Assembly (NCBI GenBank): GCA_002840275.1
Contig: PHAB01000002.1
Span: 248,001-312,000 of the forward strand
DNA from: Firmicutes bacterium HGW-Firmicutes-14
GTDB taxonomy: Bacteria > Bacillota > Thermincolia > Thermincolales > UBA2595
Direction of reading: 5' to 3'
Length of the DNA stretch: 64,000 nt
Below, piece after piece: positions 27,457 to 36,260 of the stretch. Position 1 is the stretch's first letter; each line of letters opens with the position of its first letter. The notes under the pieces are model-generated. The model was given only the letters and a program-made list of their open reading frames with translations, was not told the DNA's origin and ran no database searches. The position numbers were made by a program, and so were the translations under genes.

Positions 27457-28713
27457 GTGCTTTCCCGTCTTTGGTCTTATATCACAGGGTACGTTTCAGT
27501 GGTTATTGAGGGTAAAAACCCGGAAAAATTAATAAATATGGCAGTCAGCCGTGGATTGAACCTGTGGGATGTCCAGTGGACCGATAATGACAGGGTTAGG
27601 CTGAAGGTCAGGCTTAACGGAATCAGGGCATTAAGGCATATCAGCCGGAGGACACGCTGCCGTTTTAGAATAACGGGAAAGACCGGAATGCCCTTCCGGA
27701 TTGCCCGGGTCAGAAAGCGAAAGGTACTGCTGGCAGGTGCGGTGTTGTGTGTCCTGTTCGTTTATATGATGTCTTCATTTATCTTGTTCGTTGAAGTGGA
27801 AGGGAACAAAGAGGTCCCTGCAGAGAGGATTATCTCGGCAGCTGAAGATGCCGGACTGGCCATGGGAACATGGAAGAGGCGTATGGATAAGGACCGGATG
27901 GAGAGATATATACGGGATCAAATTCAGGAAATATCCTGGGTTGGGATAAAGGTTACAGGGACAAAGGCAGTCATAGAAGTTGCCGAGAAGAAGACAGCCA
28001 AACCTCCTGACAGGAGACCGGCTGATATTGTAGCTGCAAAAGACGGTATGGTTACAGAAATACTGGTTTTAAGCGGCAGAGCGGCAGCGGCGGAAGGTGA
28101 CCTGGTCAAACGCGGAGATGTGCTCATCACCGGAATTATCAGACCGGAACCAAAACCTGGGGAGACATCCGGTGATGAAGAACTGGAGGAGGATACCGGT
28201 CCACCGGCCCCGGTGAAATACGTCCGGGCCAATGGAATCGTCCGGGCCAGGACTTGGTATGAAGGATATGCGGAGCGCCGCCTGGTCGAATCGGGAGTCA
28301 AACGGACCGGAAAGAAGGTTCAGGTGCTGAGCATACGGGTCTGCAAAAAGGAATTAATTATCAAGGGGCCCAAATCCCCCCCGTACCTTAATTTTGTAAC
28401 CTCTGCCGACATCAAAAAGCTTCCTGAATGGAGGAATCTTAGCATACCTGTCGAAATAGTAACAACGAATTATTATGAAGTTGAGAAGTACCGTGATATA
28501 ATAGGTATATCTGAGGCAAAATCACAGGCTTTCCAGAAAGCGCTGGACTGTGCCAGGGCGGGGATCCCTTCAGGCGCTAAGATTATTAAGGAGATTTCTG
28601 AGGAAATCCCGGCCCGGGGAAGCAATGTGGTGAGAATCAAGGTTGTCCTCGAGGTAGTTGAGGAAATAGGAAGGGTACAGCCTCTGAAACCGGAAGAAAT
28701 GCAGCTAAACTGA
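27457..28713 (+). CDS. yqfD: Sporulation protein YqfD
   Basis: 418 aa, GTG start after TGGGAGGAA. An N-terminal cytoplasmic segment (IEGKNPEKLINMAVSRGLNL and similar) precedes one transmembrane helix (about 90-112) and a large outer region, matching the YqfD family. Helps sporulation in Bacillus as the partner of YqfC. PhoH follows after 32 bases. Confidence 0.93.
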   Translation: MLSRLWSYITGYVSVVIEGKNPEKLINMAVSRGLNLWDVQWTDNDRVRLKVRLNGIRALRHISRRTRCRFRITGKTGMPFRIARVRKRKVLLAGAVLCVLFVYMMSSFILFVEVEGNKEVPAERIISAAEDAGLAMGTWKRRMDKDRMERYIRDQIQEISWVGIKVTGTKAVIEVAEKKTAKPPDRRPADIVAAKDGMVTEILVLSGRAAAAEGDLVKRGDVLITGIIRPEPKPGETSGDEELEEDTGPPAPVKYVRANGIVRARTWYEGYAERRLVESGVKRTGKKVQVLSIRVCKKELIIKGPKSPPYLNFVTSADIKKLPEWRNLSIPVEIVTTNYYEVEKYRDIIGISEAKSQAFQKALDCARAGIPSGAKIIKEISEEIPARGSNVVRIKVVLEVVEEIGRVQPLKPEEMQLN

Positions 28714-28745
28714 AGCACAAATTAATACGGGAGGTTAGAAACCTG

Positions 28746-29717
28746 TTGATTATTAAGGCAGAAAAAAAGATTCCGCTGGAAGAACTTAAAGATACCATAA
28801 ACTTATTTGGGAACCATGATGAGAACCTCCACCTGATCGAAAAAAGCCTCAATATAAACATTGTTGTCAGGGATGACAGCCTGGTTATCAGCGGGGAAAA
28901 GGAACAGGTTGAACAGGGTTTCCAGGTCCTGAACCAGTTAAATGAACTGAGCGCCCTGGGACATTCCGTGACACCAAGAGAAGTACAGTATACGGTGAAA
29001 CTGGTCAGGGACGGTGCCGGGAGAAGGATAAGGGAACTGGCGGCTGATGTCATAATTCTAACTTTCCGGGGTAAACTGGTAAAGCCTAAGACCCTGGGCC
29101 AGAAAAGATATGTGGATGCTATCCAGGATAATGATATCGTGTTCGGGATAGGTCCTGCCGGGACCGGCAAAACCTACCTGGCAGTTGCCATGGCAGCCCG
29201 GGCACTGAAAGAAAAGGTCGTTAACCGTCTAATTATAACAAGACCTGCGGTGGAGGCAGGGGAGAAACTGGGATTCCTTCCGGGAGACCTGCAGGAAAAG
29301 GTCAACCCGTATCTGCGCCCGTTATATGACAGCCTTTATGATATTCTCGGAACCGAAAAAACCCAAAAGCTGCTGGAGAAGAACATCATTGAAATAGCCC
29401 CCCTGGCCTATATGCGGGGGCGGACCCTTGATGACGCCTTCATTATTTTGGATGAGGCACAGAATACAACTCCTGAACAGATGAAAATGTTTTTGACCCG
29501 CATGGGTTTTGGGTCCCAGGCGGTAATTACCGGGGATGTGACCCAGGTGGACCTTCCCCGGGGACAGTTTTCCGGTTTGCTGGAGGCCCAGCAGACTTTA
29601 CGGGGAATTGAGGGTATTTCGTTCCAGCACCTCAGCGGGGAAGATGTCATGAGGCACCAGCTTGTTCAGAAAATAATAAATGCTTATGAGAAAACTCAGT
29701 CGGATAATGGGCATTAA
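28746..29717 (+). CDS. phoH: PhoH-like ATPase
   Basis: 323 aa from TTG 28746 with GGGAGG upstream. It contains a short RNA-binding-like N-terminus and the PhoH ATPase core: GPAGTGKTYLAVAMA (Walker A), RPAVEAGEKLGFLPGD, AYMRGRTLDDAFIILDEAQNT (Walker B) and GDVTQVDLP. PhoH proteins are thought to act in RNA metabolism, and the constant neighbour YbeY (an RNase/ribosome-maturation factor) supports this. Confidence 0.95.
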   Translation: MIIKAEKKIPLEELKDTINLFGNHDENLHLIEKSLNINIVVRDDSLVISGEKEQVEQGFQVLNQLNELSALGHSVTPREVQYTVKLVRDGAGRRIRELAADVIILTFRGKLVKPKTLGQKRYVDAIQDNDIVFGIGPAGTGKTYLAVAMAARALKEKVVNRLIITRPAVEAGEKLGFLPGDLQEKVNPYLRPLYDSLYDILGTEKTQKLLEKNIIEIAPLAYMRGRTLDDAFIILDEAQNTTPEQMKMFLTRMGFGSQAVITGDVTQVDLPRGQFSGLLEAQQTLRGIEGISFQHLSGEDVMRHQLVQKIINAYEKTQSDNGH

Positions 29718-29733
29718 ACAGGGAGTGACAACA

Positions 29734-31932
29734 ATGAAACCTGTGCTTAAAAAGATTTTTTCTTTTTTATGGGAAAGAATTGTACCTGTTTTGCGAAATA
29801 CGACGACAAAGCGCTTGCTGATAGGTTTTGTTTTTTTTGTTATGGCTACAACCGTCCTGTCTCTGAACTTTGTTCCGGAGCGCCTCGACATCGTTGTGGG
29901 ACAACCTTCCCCCAAGACCGAGAAGGCGCCAAGGACCATAGAGTTTGAAGACAAGATACAAACTGCTGAATTGAGACAGAGGGCTGCTGAAACGGTGGGC
30001 AAGGTCCATGACGAAAAGCCCGGGACCATTGATACGGTAATCGGGGATATAAGTCAAATTATGAATAAAGTAAAAAAGGTTACCGGCAACCTGGAAATGG
30101 CCCCCGAAGAAAAAGTAGCCCGGCTAATAGAAGATATCCCTTTTACCATGCCTGATGGGGTATACAGGAGCCTTGCCGGTTATGACAGCATGGTTGTCCA
30201 GAACATTGATGTCAAAACCCGGGAAATCGTGACCAGGGCCCTGAACAAGGGAATCATGAAAGAAAACCTGGCCAAGATTAAGGCATCCCTCATTGAGGAG
30301 GAAGTGGCTGACCTGAACATGCCAAATGATGCCAGGGTTTTTGTCGGGGCCTTGATAGATAATACCCTGCAGCCTAACCTTATTTACAACGAAGAAGCCA
30401 CAAACAAGAAGATCGCAGAGGCCATGGATGCGGTGGCCCCGGTCACTGTGGTCCTGCAGGCAGGGGAAAAGATTATCGGTGAAGGTGAAATTGCTACTCC
30501 GGCCCATATTCAGAAACTACAGGCCCTGGGCATGCTTAAGGCGACAGTCCCCGTAAGCGCTGTCCTGGGAATTGCCATCCTGGTTGGGATAGGTATGACC
30601 GTTGTAATGATATACCTGTACCAGAACAGGACAGATATTTACCTAAATGAGGGCTATCTCATCCTCATCTCCCTAGTCGTAATAAGCGCCCTTCTCCTGG
30701 GTAAGACAATTATTGCCATAGAACTGAAGCCGCTCTGGTCAGGTCTGCTGGGATACCTGATTCCTGTTGCTGCCGCCAGCATGCTGCTGGCCATCCTGCT
30801 GGATACCAAACTGGCCCTTCTGGTCACAGCCATCCTGAGCGCCATGGTAGGGATAATCACCGGAAATGACCTTCGTTTTGCCTTGGTTGGGCTTATCTCC
30901 GGTCTTGTCGCGGTCTACAGTGTGTCTAAACTAAGCCAGCGTTCCGATATGGCCAAGGCAGGCCTGGTATATGTGAGTTCAGCCAACATTCTGGCCATAA
31001 TATCTGTCGAACTGGTTTCAAAAGGTGTTAATACCACGGCCTTGGCGGTGGGGATTCTCTTTGGCCTGGTAAACGGGGTATTTTCAGCCATATTGACTAT
31101 CGGTGTGCTTCCATACCTGGAAAGCGCCTTCAAAATCACGTCATCGGTTAAACTGCTGGAACTGGCCAATCCGGGGCAGCCCCTGCTTAAAAAGCTCCTG
31201 ATGGAAGCCCCCGGCACTTATCACCACAGCATCCTGGTGGGCAATCTGGCTGAGGCGGCCGCTGATGCTGTGGGCGGTGATTCATTGCTGGTCAGGGTAG
31301 GTTCATATTATCATGATGTGGGTAAACTCCGCCGGCCCTATTTCTTTATTGAAAACCAGTTATCAAATGAAAACCCCCATGATAAACTTACCCCAAACCT
31401 GAGCACCCTGATAATAACCTCTCATACCAGGGATGGGGCGGATATAGCCCGGGAATACAAACTGCCAAGGTTGATTATAGATATAATTGAGCAGCATCAC
31501 GGAACGAGCCTGGTAAGTTTCTTTTTTGCCCGTGCCCTTGAAAGTGATAAAAATGAAAGTGTGACTGAAGAGGATTTCCGGTATGAGGGTCCCAAACCCC
31601 AGACGAAAGAAGCTGCCCTGGTAATGATGGCTGACTCCGTCGAGGCTGCGGTAAGGGCGCTCCAGAAACCGACGCCCGGCAGGATTGAAGGGTTGGTCAG
31701 AAGAGTCATCAAAGACAAGCTTCAGGACGGGCAGCTGGATGAGTGTGATTTGACATTCAAGGACCTGGACATAATTGCCGGGGCTTTTGTGAGGGTATTA
31801 TCAGGTATATTCCACACCCGGGTTGAATATCCCGAAACCGTGCTCAAGGAAATTGAAAGGAGAAAAGCCAGGGATGCCGGTATTCGTAAACAACCTGCAG
31901 GAAAAAACGAAAATAACCAGCAAGCTACTTGA
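29734..31932 (+). CDS. yqfF: PgpH/YqfF-type HD phosphodiesterase (7TMR-HDED)
   Basis: About 732 aa, starting at ATG 29734 (the in-frame ATG at 29680 lies within phoH). It has an extracytoplasmic HDED domain after the first helix, a seven-helix membrane region (about 270-470) and a C-terminal HD domain with HHSILVGNLAEAA and YYHDVGKLRRP. PgpH-type proteins hydrolyse cyclic di-AMP in Listeria and Bacillus; here the motif set is complete, so the same activity is likely. It overlaps ybeY. Confidence 0.93.
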   Translation: MKPVLKKIFSFLWERIVPVLRNTTTKRLLIGFVFFVMATTVLSLNFVPERLDIVVGQPSPKTEKAPRTIEFEDKIQTAELRQRAAETVGKVHDEKPGTIDTVIGDISQIMNKVKKVTGNLEMAPEEKVARLIEDIPFTMPDGVYRSLAGYDSMVVQNIDVKTREIVTRALNKGIMKENLAKIKASLIEEEVADLNMPNDARVFVGALIDNTLQPNLIYNEEATNKKIAEAMDAVAPVTVVLQAGEKIIGEGEIATPAHIQKLQALGMLKATVPVSAVLGIAILVGIGMTVVMIYLYQNRTDIYLNEGYLILISLVVISALLLGKTIIAIELKPLWSGLLGYLIPVAAASMLLAILLDTKLALLVTAILSAMVGIITGNDLRFALVGLISGLVAVYSVSKLSQRSDMAKAGLVYVSSANILAIISVELVSKGVNTTALAVGILFGLVNGVFSAILTIGVLPYLESAFKITSSVKLLELANPGQPLLKKLLMEAPGTYHHSILVGNLAEAAADAVGGDSLLVRVGSYYHDVGKLRRPYFFIENQLSNENPHDKLTPNLSTLIITSHTRDGADIAREYKLPRLIIDIIEQHHGTSLVSFFFARALESDKNESVTEEDFRYEGPKPQTKEAALVMMADSVEAAVRALQKPTPGRIEGLVRRVIKDKLQDGQLDECDLTFKDLDIIAGAFVRVLSGIFHTRVEYPETVLKEIERRKARDAGIRKQPAGKNENNQQAT

Positions 31933-32320
31933 TACAATGGAGTCAGTTGTTAAGACTGCTTTAAGGCTGGAGGGAAGGGCTGACGACCCTGAGGTGAGTA
32001 TTGCCCTGGTGGATGATAACTATATCAGGGACCTCAACTTCAGGTACCGCAGCATTGACAGGGCCACAGATGTTCTTTCATTTCCCATGGATGAGACGAT
32101 GGAGGATGGGGAAAACATCCTCGGGGACATCGTTATTTCCACGGAAACAGCAGACCGCCAGGCCGGTGAGTACAATCACCCCTTTTTGAGGGAAATGGCA
32201 TATCTGGCAGCCCACGGGATGTTTCACCTATTGGGATATGACCATAATGATGAAAAAAACCGCCGGGTGATGAGGGAAAAAGAAGAAAAAGTGCTGTCCG
32301 TCCTTGATATCTCCCGTTAA
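31874..32320 (+). CDS. ybeY: Endoribonuclease / rRNA maturation factor YbeY
   Basis: About 148 aa. I chose ATG 31874 (MPVFVNN), which overlaps yqfF by 59 bases, with AAAGGAG about 11 bases before it. The zinc motif HGMFHLLGYDH is near the C-terminus, with RATDVLSFPMDE and LGDIVIS upstream, as in all YbeY. The protein matures the 3' end of 16S rRNA. Confidence 0.95.
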   Translation: MPVFVNNLQEKTKITSKLLDTMESVVKTALRLEGRADDPEVSIALVDDNYIRDLNFRYRSIDRATDVLSFPMDETMEDGENILGDIVISTETADRQAGEYNHPFLREMAYLAAHGMFHLLGYDHNDEKNRRVMREKEEKVLSVLDISR

Positions 32321-32326
32321 GGTGCA

Positions 32327-32362
32327 GAAGCATCTGCCGACTTTTCTGTCAGTAGGTGCTTC
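32327..32362 (+). terminator. Weak stem-loop after ybeY
   Basis: GAAGCATCT (32327-32335) pairs with AGGTGCTTC (32354-32362) with one G-U pair. ATTTGG follows, so termination would be inefficient. Confidence 0.45.
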
Positions 32363-32417
32363 ATTTGGTCAATCCGGACATATGATATGTAAATAAATAA
32401 AGTTTTGCGGTGATAAG

Positions 32418-33521
32418 ATGTATCTGAGCATACATAGAAAAAAGGTCAGACATGCAGCATATATTGTTATATTCCCCGTTTTGATAATGTCTGTCCTATC
32501 GCTTCTGCCGGGCTGCTTCCGGTCGGAACCGGTTACCGGACCGGGCGGCCCGGAGGTTTCCGGGGATTTCCCCGGTGATACCGGGACGGACCCGGAAGAA
32601 ACGGGTGATTCCGGCCCTCCGGTCAACCTTGTCCTTTGCCCCTTGTCCGGGGATATGGTCCCTGAGGGCACTACGGACCGCAGACCCCTGGCAATTATGA
32701 TCGAAAATGCGCCTGCAGCAAGGCCGCAATCGGGGCTGGACAAAGCCGATGTGGTTTATGAAATCCTTGCCGAAGGGGCTATCACCCGTTTCCTTGCGAT
32801 TTTTCTGCACGGGGATACAGAAGAAGCAGGACCCGTCAGGAGCGCCAGGCCCTATTACATAGAGCGGATGTTTGAATATAATGCCATGTATGCCTATTGC
32901 GGTGGAAGTGAAGCCGCCAAGAATATGGTGCGCAGGGAAGGAGTGGCTTCCCTTGATGAATTCGGTGTGGGTCGGCAGGCTTATTGGAGGATTAAAGGCC
33001 GCAAGGCGCCTCATAACCTTTATGCCGATACCCGGAAACTTAGAGATGTGGGGGCAAAAAGAGGGTATGAAAAAACGGTTGAACTGCCGGAATTTCAATT
33101 CCTGGCAGAAGGGAAAGAAAATAAAGAAGGTATAACCTCAGGAGAGGTTACTGTCCATTACCCCAGGAGTTTCAGCACAGTGCGCTGGGAATATGATGAC
33201 AAACAGAAGCTGTACCTGAGGCACCAGGGCGGTAGTGAGCATCGGGACGCTGTTACAGATAAACAGCTGACAGGCAGTAATATCATTGTCCAGTATACAA
33301 ATACTAAGGTAATAGATAATGAAGGCCGCCGGGAAATAGATATGGTCGGCCGGGGTAGGGCGGTTCTGTTCACAGGGGGTAAGGCATATACAGGCACATG
33401 GGCAAAAAAGAGCATGCGTGCCCAGACCTATTTCTATGGTGAAAACGGTGAAGAGCTGAAATTAAATCCGGGCCAGACCTGGATTGAAGTAGTCCCAGCC
33501 CGGACAACGGTGGACTATTGA
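32418..33521 (+). CDS. DUF3048 (YerB-like) lipoprotein
   Basis: 367 aa. The N-terminal hydrophobic segment ends in a lipobox-like LLPGC, so it is probably a lipoprotein anchored outside. After a Pro/Gly/Thr-rich linker the DUF3048 domains follow: RRPLAIMIENAPAARPQSGLD, KADVVYEILAEGAITRFLAIF, GPVRSARPYYI and the C-terminal NPGQTWIEVVP. YerB-type proteins occur in Bacillus and are of unknown function. ATG 32418 has GGTGATAAG upstream. Confidence 0.88.
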   Translation: MYLSIHRKKVRHAAYIVIFPVLIMSVLSLLPGCFRSEPVTGPGGPEVSGDFPGDTGTDPEETGDSGPPVNLVLCPLSGDMVPEGTTDRRPLAIMIENAPAARPQSGLDKADVVYEILAEGAITRFLAIFLHGDTEEAGPVRSARPYYIERMFEYNAMYAYCGGSEAAKNMVRREGVASLDEFGVGRQAYWRIKGRKAPHNLYADTRKLRDVGAKRGYEKTVELPEFQFLAEGKENKEGITSGEVTVHYPRSFSTVRWEYDDKQKLYLRHQGGSEHRDAVTDKQLTGSNIIVQYTNTKVIDNEGRREIDMVGRGRAVLFTGGKAYTGTWAKKSMRAQTYFYGENGEELKLNPGQTWIEVVPARTTVDY

Positions 33522-33540
33522 AGATGATGAGGTGAAAAAA

Positions 33541-33969
33541 ATGGTTAAGGAACTGACAAAAGATGAAATAACAAGGCTTGTGGATACTGCCCGGGAAGCC
33601 AGGGAGAAGGCCTATGCACCCTATTCCGGATTCAAGGTGGGGGCGGCTGTCCTGGGTTATGATAATAAAATATATACCGGCTGTAATGTTGAGAATGTGT
33701 CTTACGGGCTGACCAACTGTGCGGAAAGGACTGCTGTTTTTAAGGCGGTTTCCGAGGGCATCCGTGAATTCCGGGCAATAGCAATCTATGCAGATACCGC
33801 GAAATACTGTTCACCCTGCGGGGCCTGCCGGCAGGTTCTGGCAGAATTTGGGCCGGACACAATAGTTATCCAGACCGACAATAGCGCTGGATATGTGATC
33901 AACACCGTGGAGGAACTGCTGCCGGGAAGTTTTTCGGGCGGAATTCTGGGAAGGGAGACAATTGAGTGA
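33541..33969 (+). CDS. cdd: Cytidine deaminase
   Basis: About 142 aa from ATG 33541 (GAGGTG seven bases upstream). Zinc-site motifs are CNVENVSYGLTNCAERTAV, with Cys-Ala-Glu, and PCGACRQVL. It deaminates cytidine and deoxycytidine in the pyrimidine salvage pathway. It overlaps era by four bases (GTGA), so the two are translated together. Confidence 0.96.
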   Translation: MVKELTKDEITRLVDTAREAREKAYAPYSGFKVGAAVLGYDNKIYTGCNVENVSYGLTNCAERTAVFKAVSEGIREFRAIAIYADTAKYCSPCGACRQVLAEFGPDTIVIQTDNSAGYVINTVEELLPGSFSGGILGRETIE

Positions 33970-34874
33970 ATCAACCCGAAGGCAAATCAGGTTTTAAGTC
34001 AGGTTTTATTGCCCTTGTGGGCAGACCCAATGTGGGTAAATCGACCCTCATGAATATACTGGTAGGGCGGAAATTGGCCATCATGTCGGACAAACCCCAG
34101 ACTACCCGGAACAGAATAACCGCTATATTGACTACTGACCGGGCCCAGTTGGTATTTATAGACACTCCCGGAATTCATAAACCAAAACATAAACTCGGGG
34201 AATACATGGTCACAACTGCCCGGAATGTCCTGGGGGAAGTGGATGTGATTCTTTTCCTGGCCGAGGCAGGCCATTTGGGACCGGGACCCGGTGACAGGTA
34301 TATTATGGACATGCTCCGGGAAACACAGACCCCTGTCATACTGGTCATAAATAAGACGGATCTGGCAGAGGAAGACGCTGTTCAGTCCCTCTCGGAATTG
34401 TATCGCCGGGAAATGGAATTCAATAGCATTATACCTGTATCCGCCCTTCACGGGACTAATACCCGGGACCTGGTAGAAAACATTATCAGCCTGCTGCGCG
34501 AGGGGCCGCAGTATTATCCTGATGACATGACTACCGACCAGCCTGAGCAGGCCATTATCCGGGAGATCATCCGGGAAAAGGTCCTGCACCTGACAAGGGA
34601 GGAAATACCCCATTCGGTAGCTGTTGAAATCGAGGAGATTAAACAGAGACACCAGGATATGATATATGTCAGGGCTGTGATTTATACGGAAAAGGAATCC
34701 CAGAAGGGGATAATCGTTGGTAAACAAGGGCAGATGCTCAAAAAAACCGGGGCTTTGGCCAGGGAAGATATCGAAAACCTTCTTGGGTCCAAAGTTTACC
34801 TGGACCTCTGGGTAAAGGTCAAAAAAGACTGGAGAAACCGGGATAATGTCCTACGGGACCTGGGCTATGAGTGA
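33966..34874 (+). CDS. era: GTPase Era
   Basis: 302 aa. G motifs GRPNVGKSTLMN, DTPGIHKPKH, NKTDLAE and SALHGTNT, followed by the KH RNA-binding domain (EIPHSVAVEIEEIKQR, KGIIVGKQGQMLKKTG). Era binds the 3' end of 16S rRNA and aids 30S assembly. The GTG start overlaps the cdd stop. In related genomes yqzL-recO follows; here an 18-kb island stands between. Confidence 0.97.
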   Translation: MNQPEGKSGFKSGFIALVGRPNVGKSTLMNILVGRKLAIMSDKPQTTRNRITAILTTDRAQLVFIDTPGIHKPKHKLGEYMVTTARNVLGEVDVILFLAEAGHLGPGPGDRYIMDMLRETQTPVILVINKTDLAEEDAVQSLSELYRREMEFNSIIPVSALHGTNTRDLVENIISLLREGPQYYPDDMTTDQPEQAIIREIIREKVLHLTREEIPHSVAVEIEEIKQRHQDMIYVRAVIYTEKESQKGIIVGKQGQMLKKTGALAREDIENLLGSKVYLDLWVKVKKDWRNRDNVLRDLGYE

Positions 34875-34918
34875 GGATCTAAGTAGATATTTCAAAACAA
34901 AAATTCCAATCTTTTTTT

Positions 34919-34942
34919 CCGGGTTTTCACCCGGCTATTTTT
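34919..34942 (+). terminator. Terminator after era
   Basis: CCGGGT (34919-34924) pairs with ACCCGG (34929-34934), then CTATTTTTTG; a T run (CTTTTTTT) also precedes the stem, so it can work in both directions. It marks the left edge of the accessory island. Confidence 0.75.
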
Positions 34943-34974
34943 TGTTCGGCAAAACAAATTTAACCGAAAATCTC

Positions 34975-35003
34975 TTTACATTTTATTAAACATATATTAG
35001 AAT
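34975..35003 (+). promoter_or_regulatory. Promoter for the methyltransferase-kinase unit
   Basis: TTTACA (34975-34980), 17-bp spacer, TAGAAT (34998-35003). The two operator sites (35016 and 35035) lie just downstream of the expected start, which fits repression. Confidence 0.6.
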
Positions 35004-35015
35004 GTGATTGTCAAA

Positions 35016-35048
35016 TGGGAAAATGAAATATCTATGAGAATATTCTCA
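35016..35048 (+). promoter_or_regulatory. Paired island operator, site 1
   Basis: A 14-bp perfect palindrome TGAGAATATTCTCA (35035-35048) with a half-site TGGGAAAAT starting exactly 19 bp upstream (35016). The same two-site layout occurs at 37950 and 44098. The likely binding protein is the SorC-family regulator encoded at 42932. Sites 22 bases before the methyltransferase start. Confidence 0.65.
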
Positions 35049-35070
35049 AATACAAGGGGGCGAAACATTT

Positions 35071-36219
35071 TTGAAAACAGAATTGACATCAAGGGAACGC
35101 ATTCGTTTAACACTTGAACACAAAGAAGCTGACAGGGTTCCTATTGATTTGGGGGGTTCTGATTGTACCACAATTACGGAAAAGCCCTATGAAGAACTAA
35201 AAAAGACACTTGGTATAAAAAAAACTGCCCGGATTTTCTCAACACGCTTTCAGACTGTTTTCGTTGATGACGAAGTGCAACAGCTGCTTCATTCTGATGT
35301 ACGCCCTATTGCTTATCGTCCATCTCAAAGAGCCTTAAATATTACAAGTAAAAATGGTGAATTTTTTGATGAATGGGGCATAGGATATCGGCTTTCGGCT
35401 GATGGTCTTTATTATGATATTGTAAGTTATCCCCTTGCCCAGGCCACTATAGATGACCTGGAAACTTACGATTGGCCTGATCCTTACGACCCTAAACGGG
35501 TGGAAGGCGTAGCTGAAGAAGCCAGATACTGGTTTGCCAACTCCGATTATGCTCTCTTAGGGCCTGGAGTATCTTGCAGCCTCTTTGAGCAATGCTGGTA
35601 TCTTCGCGGATTTGAGCAGTTTTTACTTGATTTGCTGGAGTCGCCGGATTTTGCACATGCTTTGCTGCGCAAAGTGTTAGATATTCGCCTGGGAATGTAC
35701 GGCAAGTTTTTGGAACAAGCTGATGGCCGGCTTGACCTTGTATATGTTGCAGATGATATTTCCATGCAGACCGGTCCGATGATGTCTCCGCAAACTTACC
35801 GGGAGATTATTAAACCATATCACAAAGAATATTTTAAGTTTATTAAAGAAAACAGCGGAGCTAAGCTCTTTTACCATTGCTGCGGGAATGTTGAACCCTT
35901 CATTGAAGATTTGATTGAGATCGGCGTGGATGCTTTGAATCCCGTACAGCTTACTGCAAAAGGGATGGACCCGGCCCGGCTGAAAGAAAAATACGGGAGC
36001 CGGATAACCTTTTGGGGAGGTGTAGATACCCAGAGGCTGCTGCCAAAGGGGACCCCTGAACAGGTGGAAGCTGAAACCAAAAGACTGATTGATATTATGA
36101 GTCCCGGAGGGGGATATGTGTTATCTGCCGTACATAATATCCAGGCTGATACAGGTGTGGAAAATATTTTGACTATGCTTAAGACGGGTTACGATTATGG
36201 CAGGTATGGAATGAAATAA
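35071..36219 (+). CDS. URO-D/MtaA-family corrinoid-dependent methyltransferase (likely component I)
   Basis: The 382-aa product has the uroporphyrinogen decarboxylase fold but belongs to the methyltransferase branch (MtaA, CmuA, MtvB) rather than heme synthesis: SRERIRLTLEHKEADRVPIDLGG at the start, then DDISMQTGPMMSPQTYREIIKPYHKE, FYHCCGNVEPFIEDLIEIGVDALNPVQ and FWGGVDTQRLLPKGTPEQV. HCCG supplies the usual His and Cys zinc ligands; the third ligand cysteine of MtaA is not obvious near the C-terminus (AVHNIQADT). With the corrinoid protein and MeTr-like gene at 50.9-52.4 kb it probably starts a methyl-transfer chain, moving a methyl group from an unknown substrate to cobalamin. TTG start, AAGGGGGCG upstream. 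The substrate is inference only. Confidence 0.8.
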   Translation: MKTELTSRERIRLTLEHKEADRVPIDLGGSDCTTITEKPYEELKKTLGIKKTARIFSTRFQTVFVDDEVQQLLHSDVRPIAYRPSQRALNITSKNGEFFDEWGIGYRLSADGLYYDIVSYPLAQATIDDLETYDWPDPYDPKRVEGVAEEARYWFANSDYALLGPGVSCSLFEQCWYLRGFEQFLLDLLESPDFAHALLRKVLDIRLGMYGKFLEQADGRLDLVYVADDISMQTGPMMSPQTYREIIKPYHKEYFKFIKENSGAKLFYHCCGNVEPFIEDLIEIGVDALNPVQLTAKGMDPARLKEKYGSRITFWGGVDTQRLLPKGTPEQVEAETKRLIDIMSPGGGYVLSAVHNIQADTGVENILTMLKTGYDYGRYGMK

Positions 36220-36260
36220 GTACCTGGATTGTAAATAGTAACCTTAAGGGAGGTGTAAAT

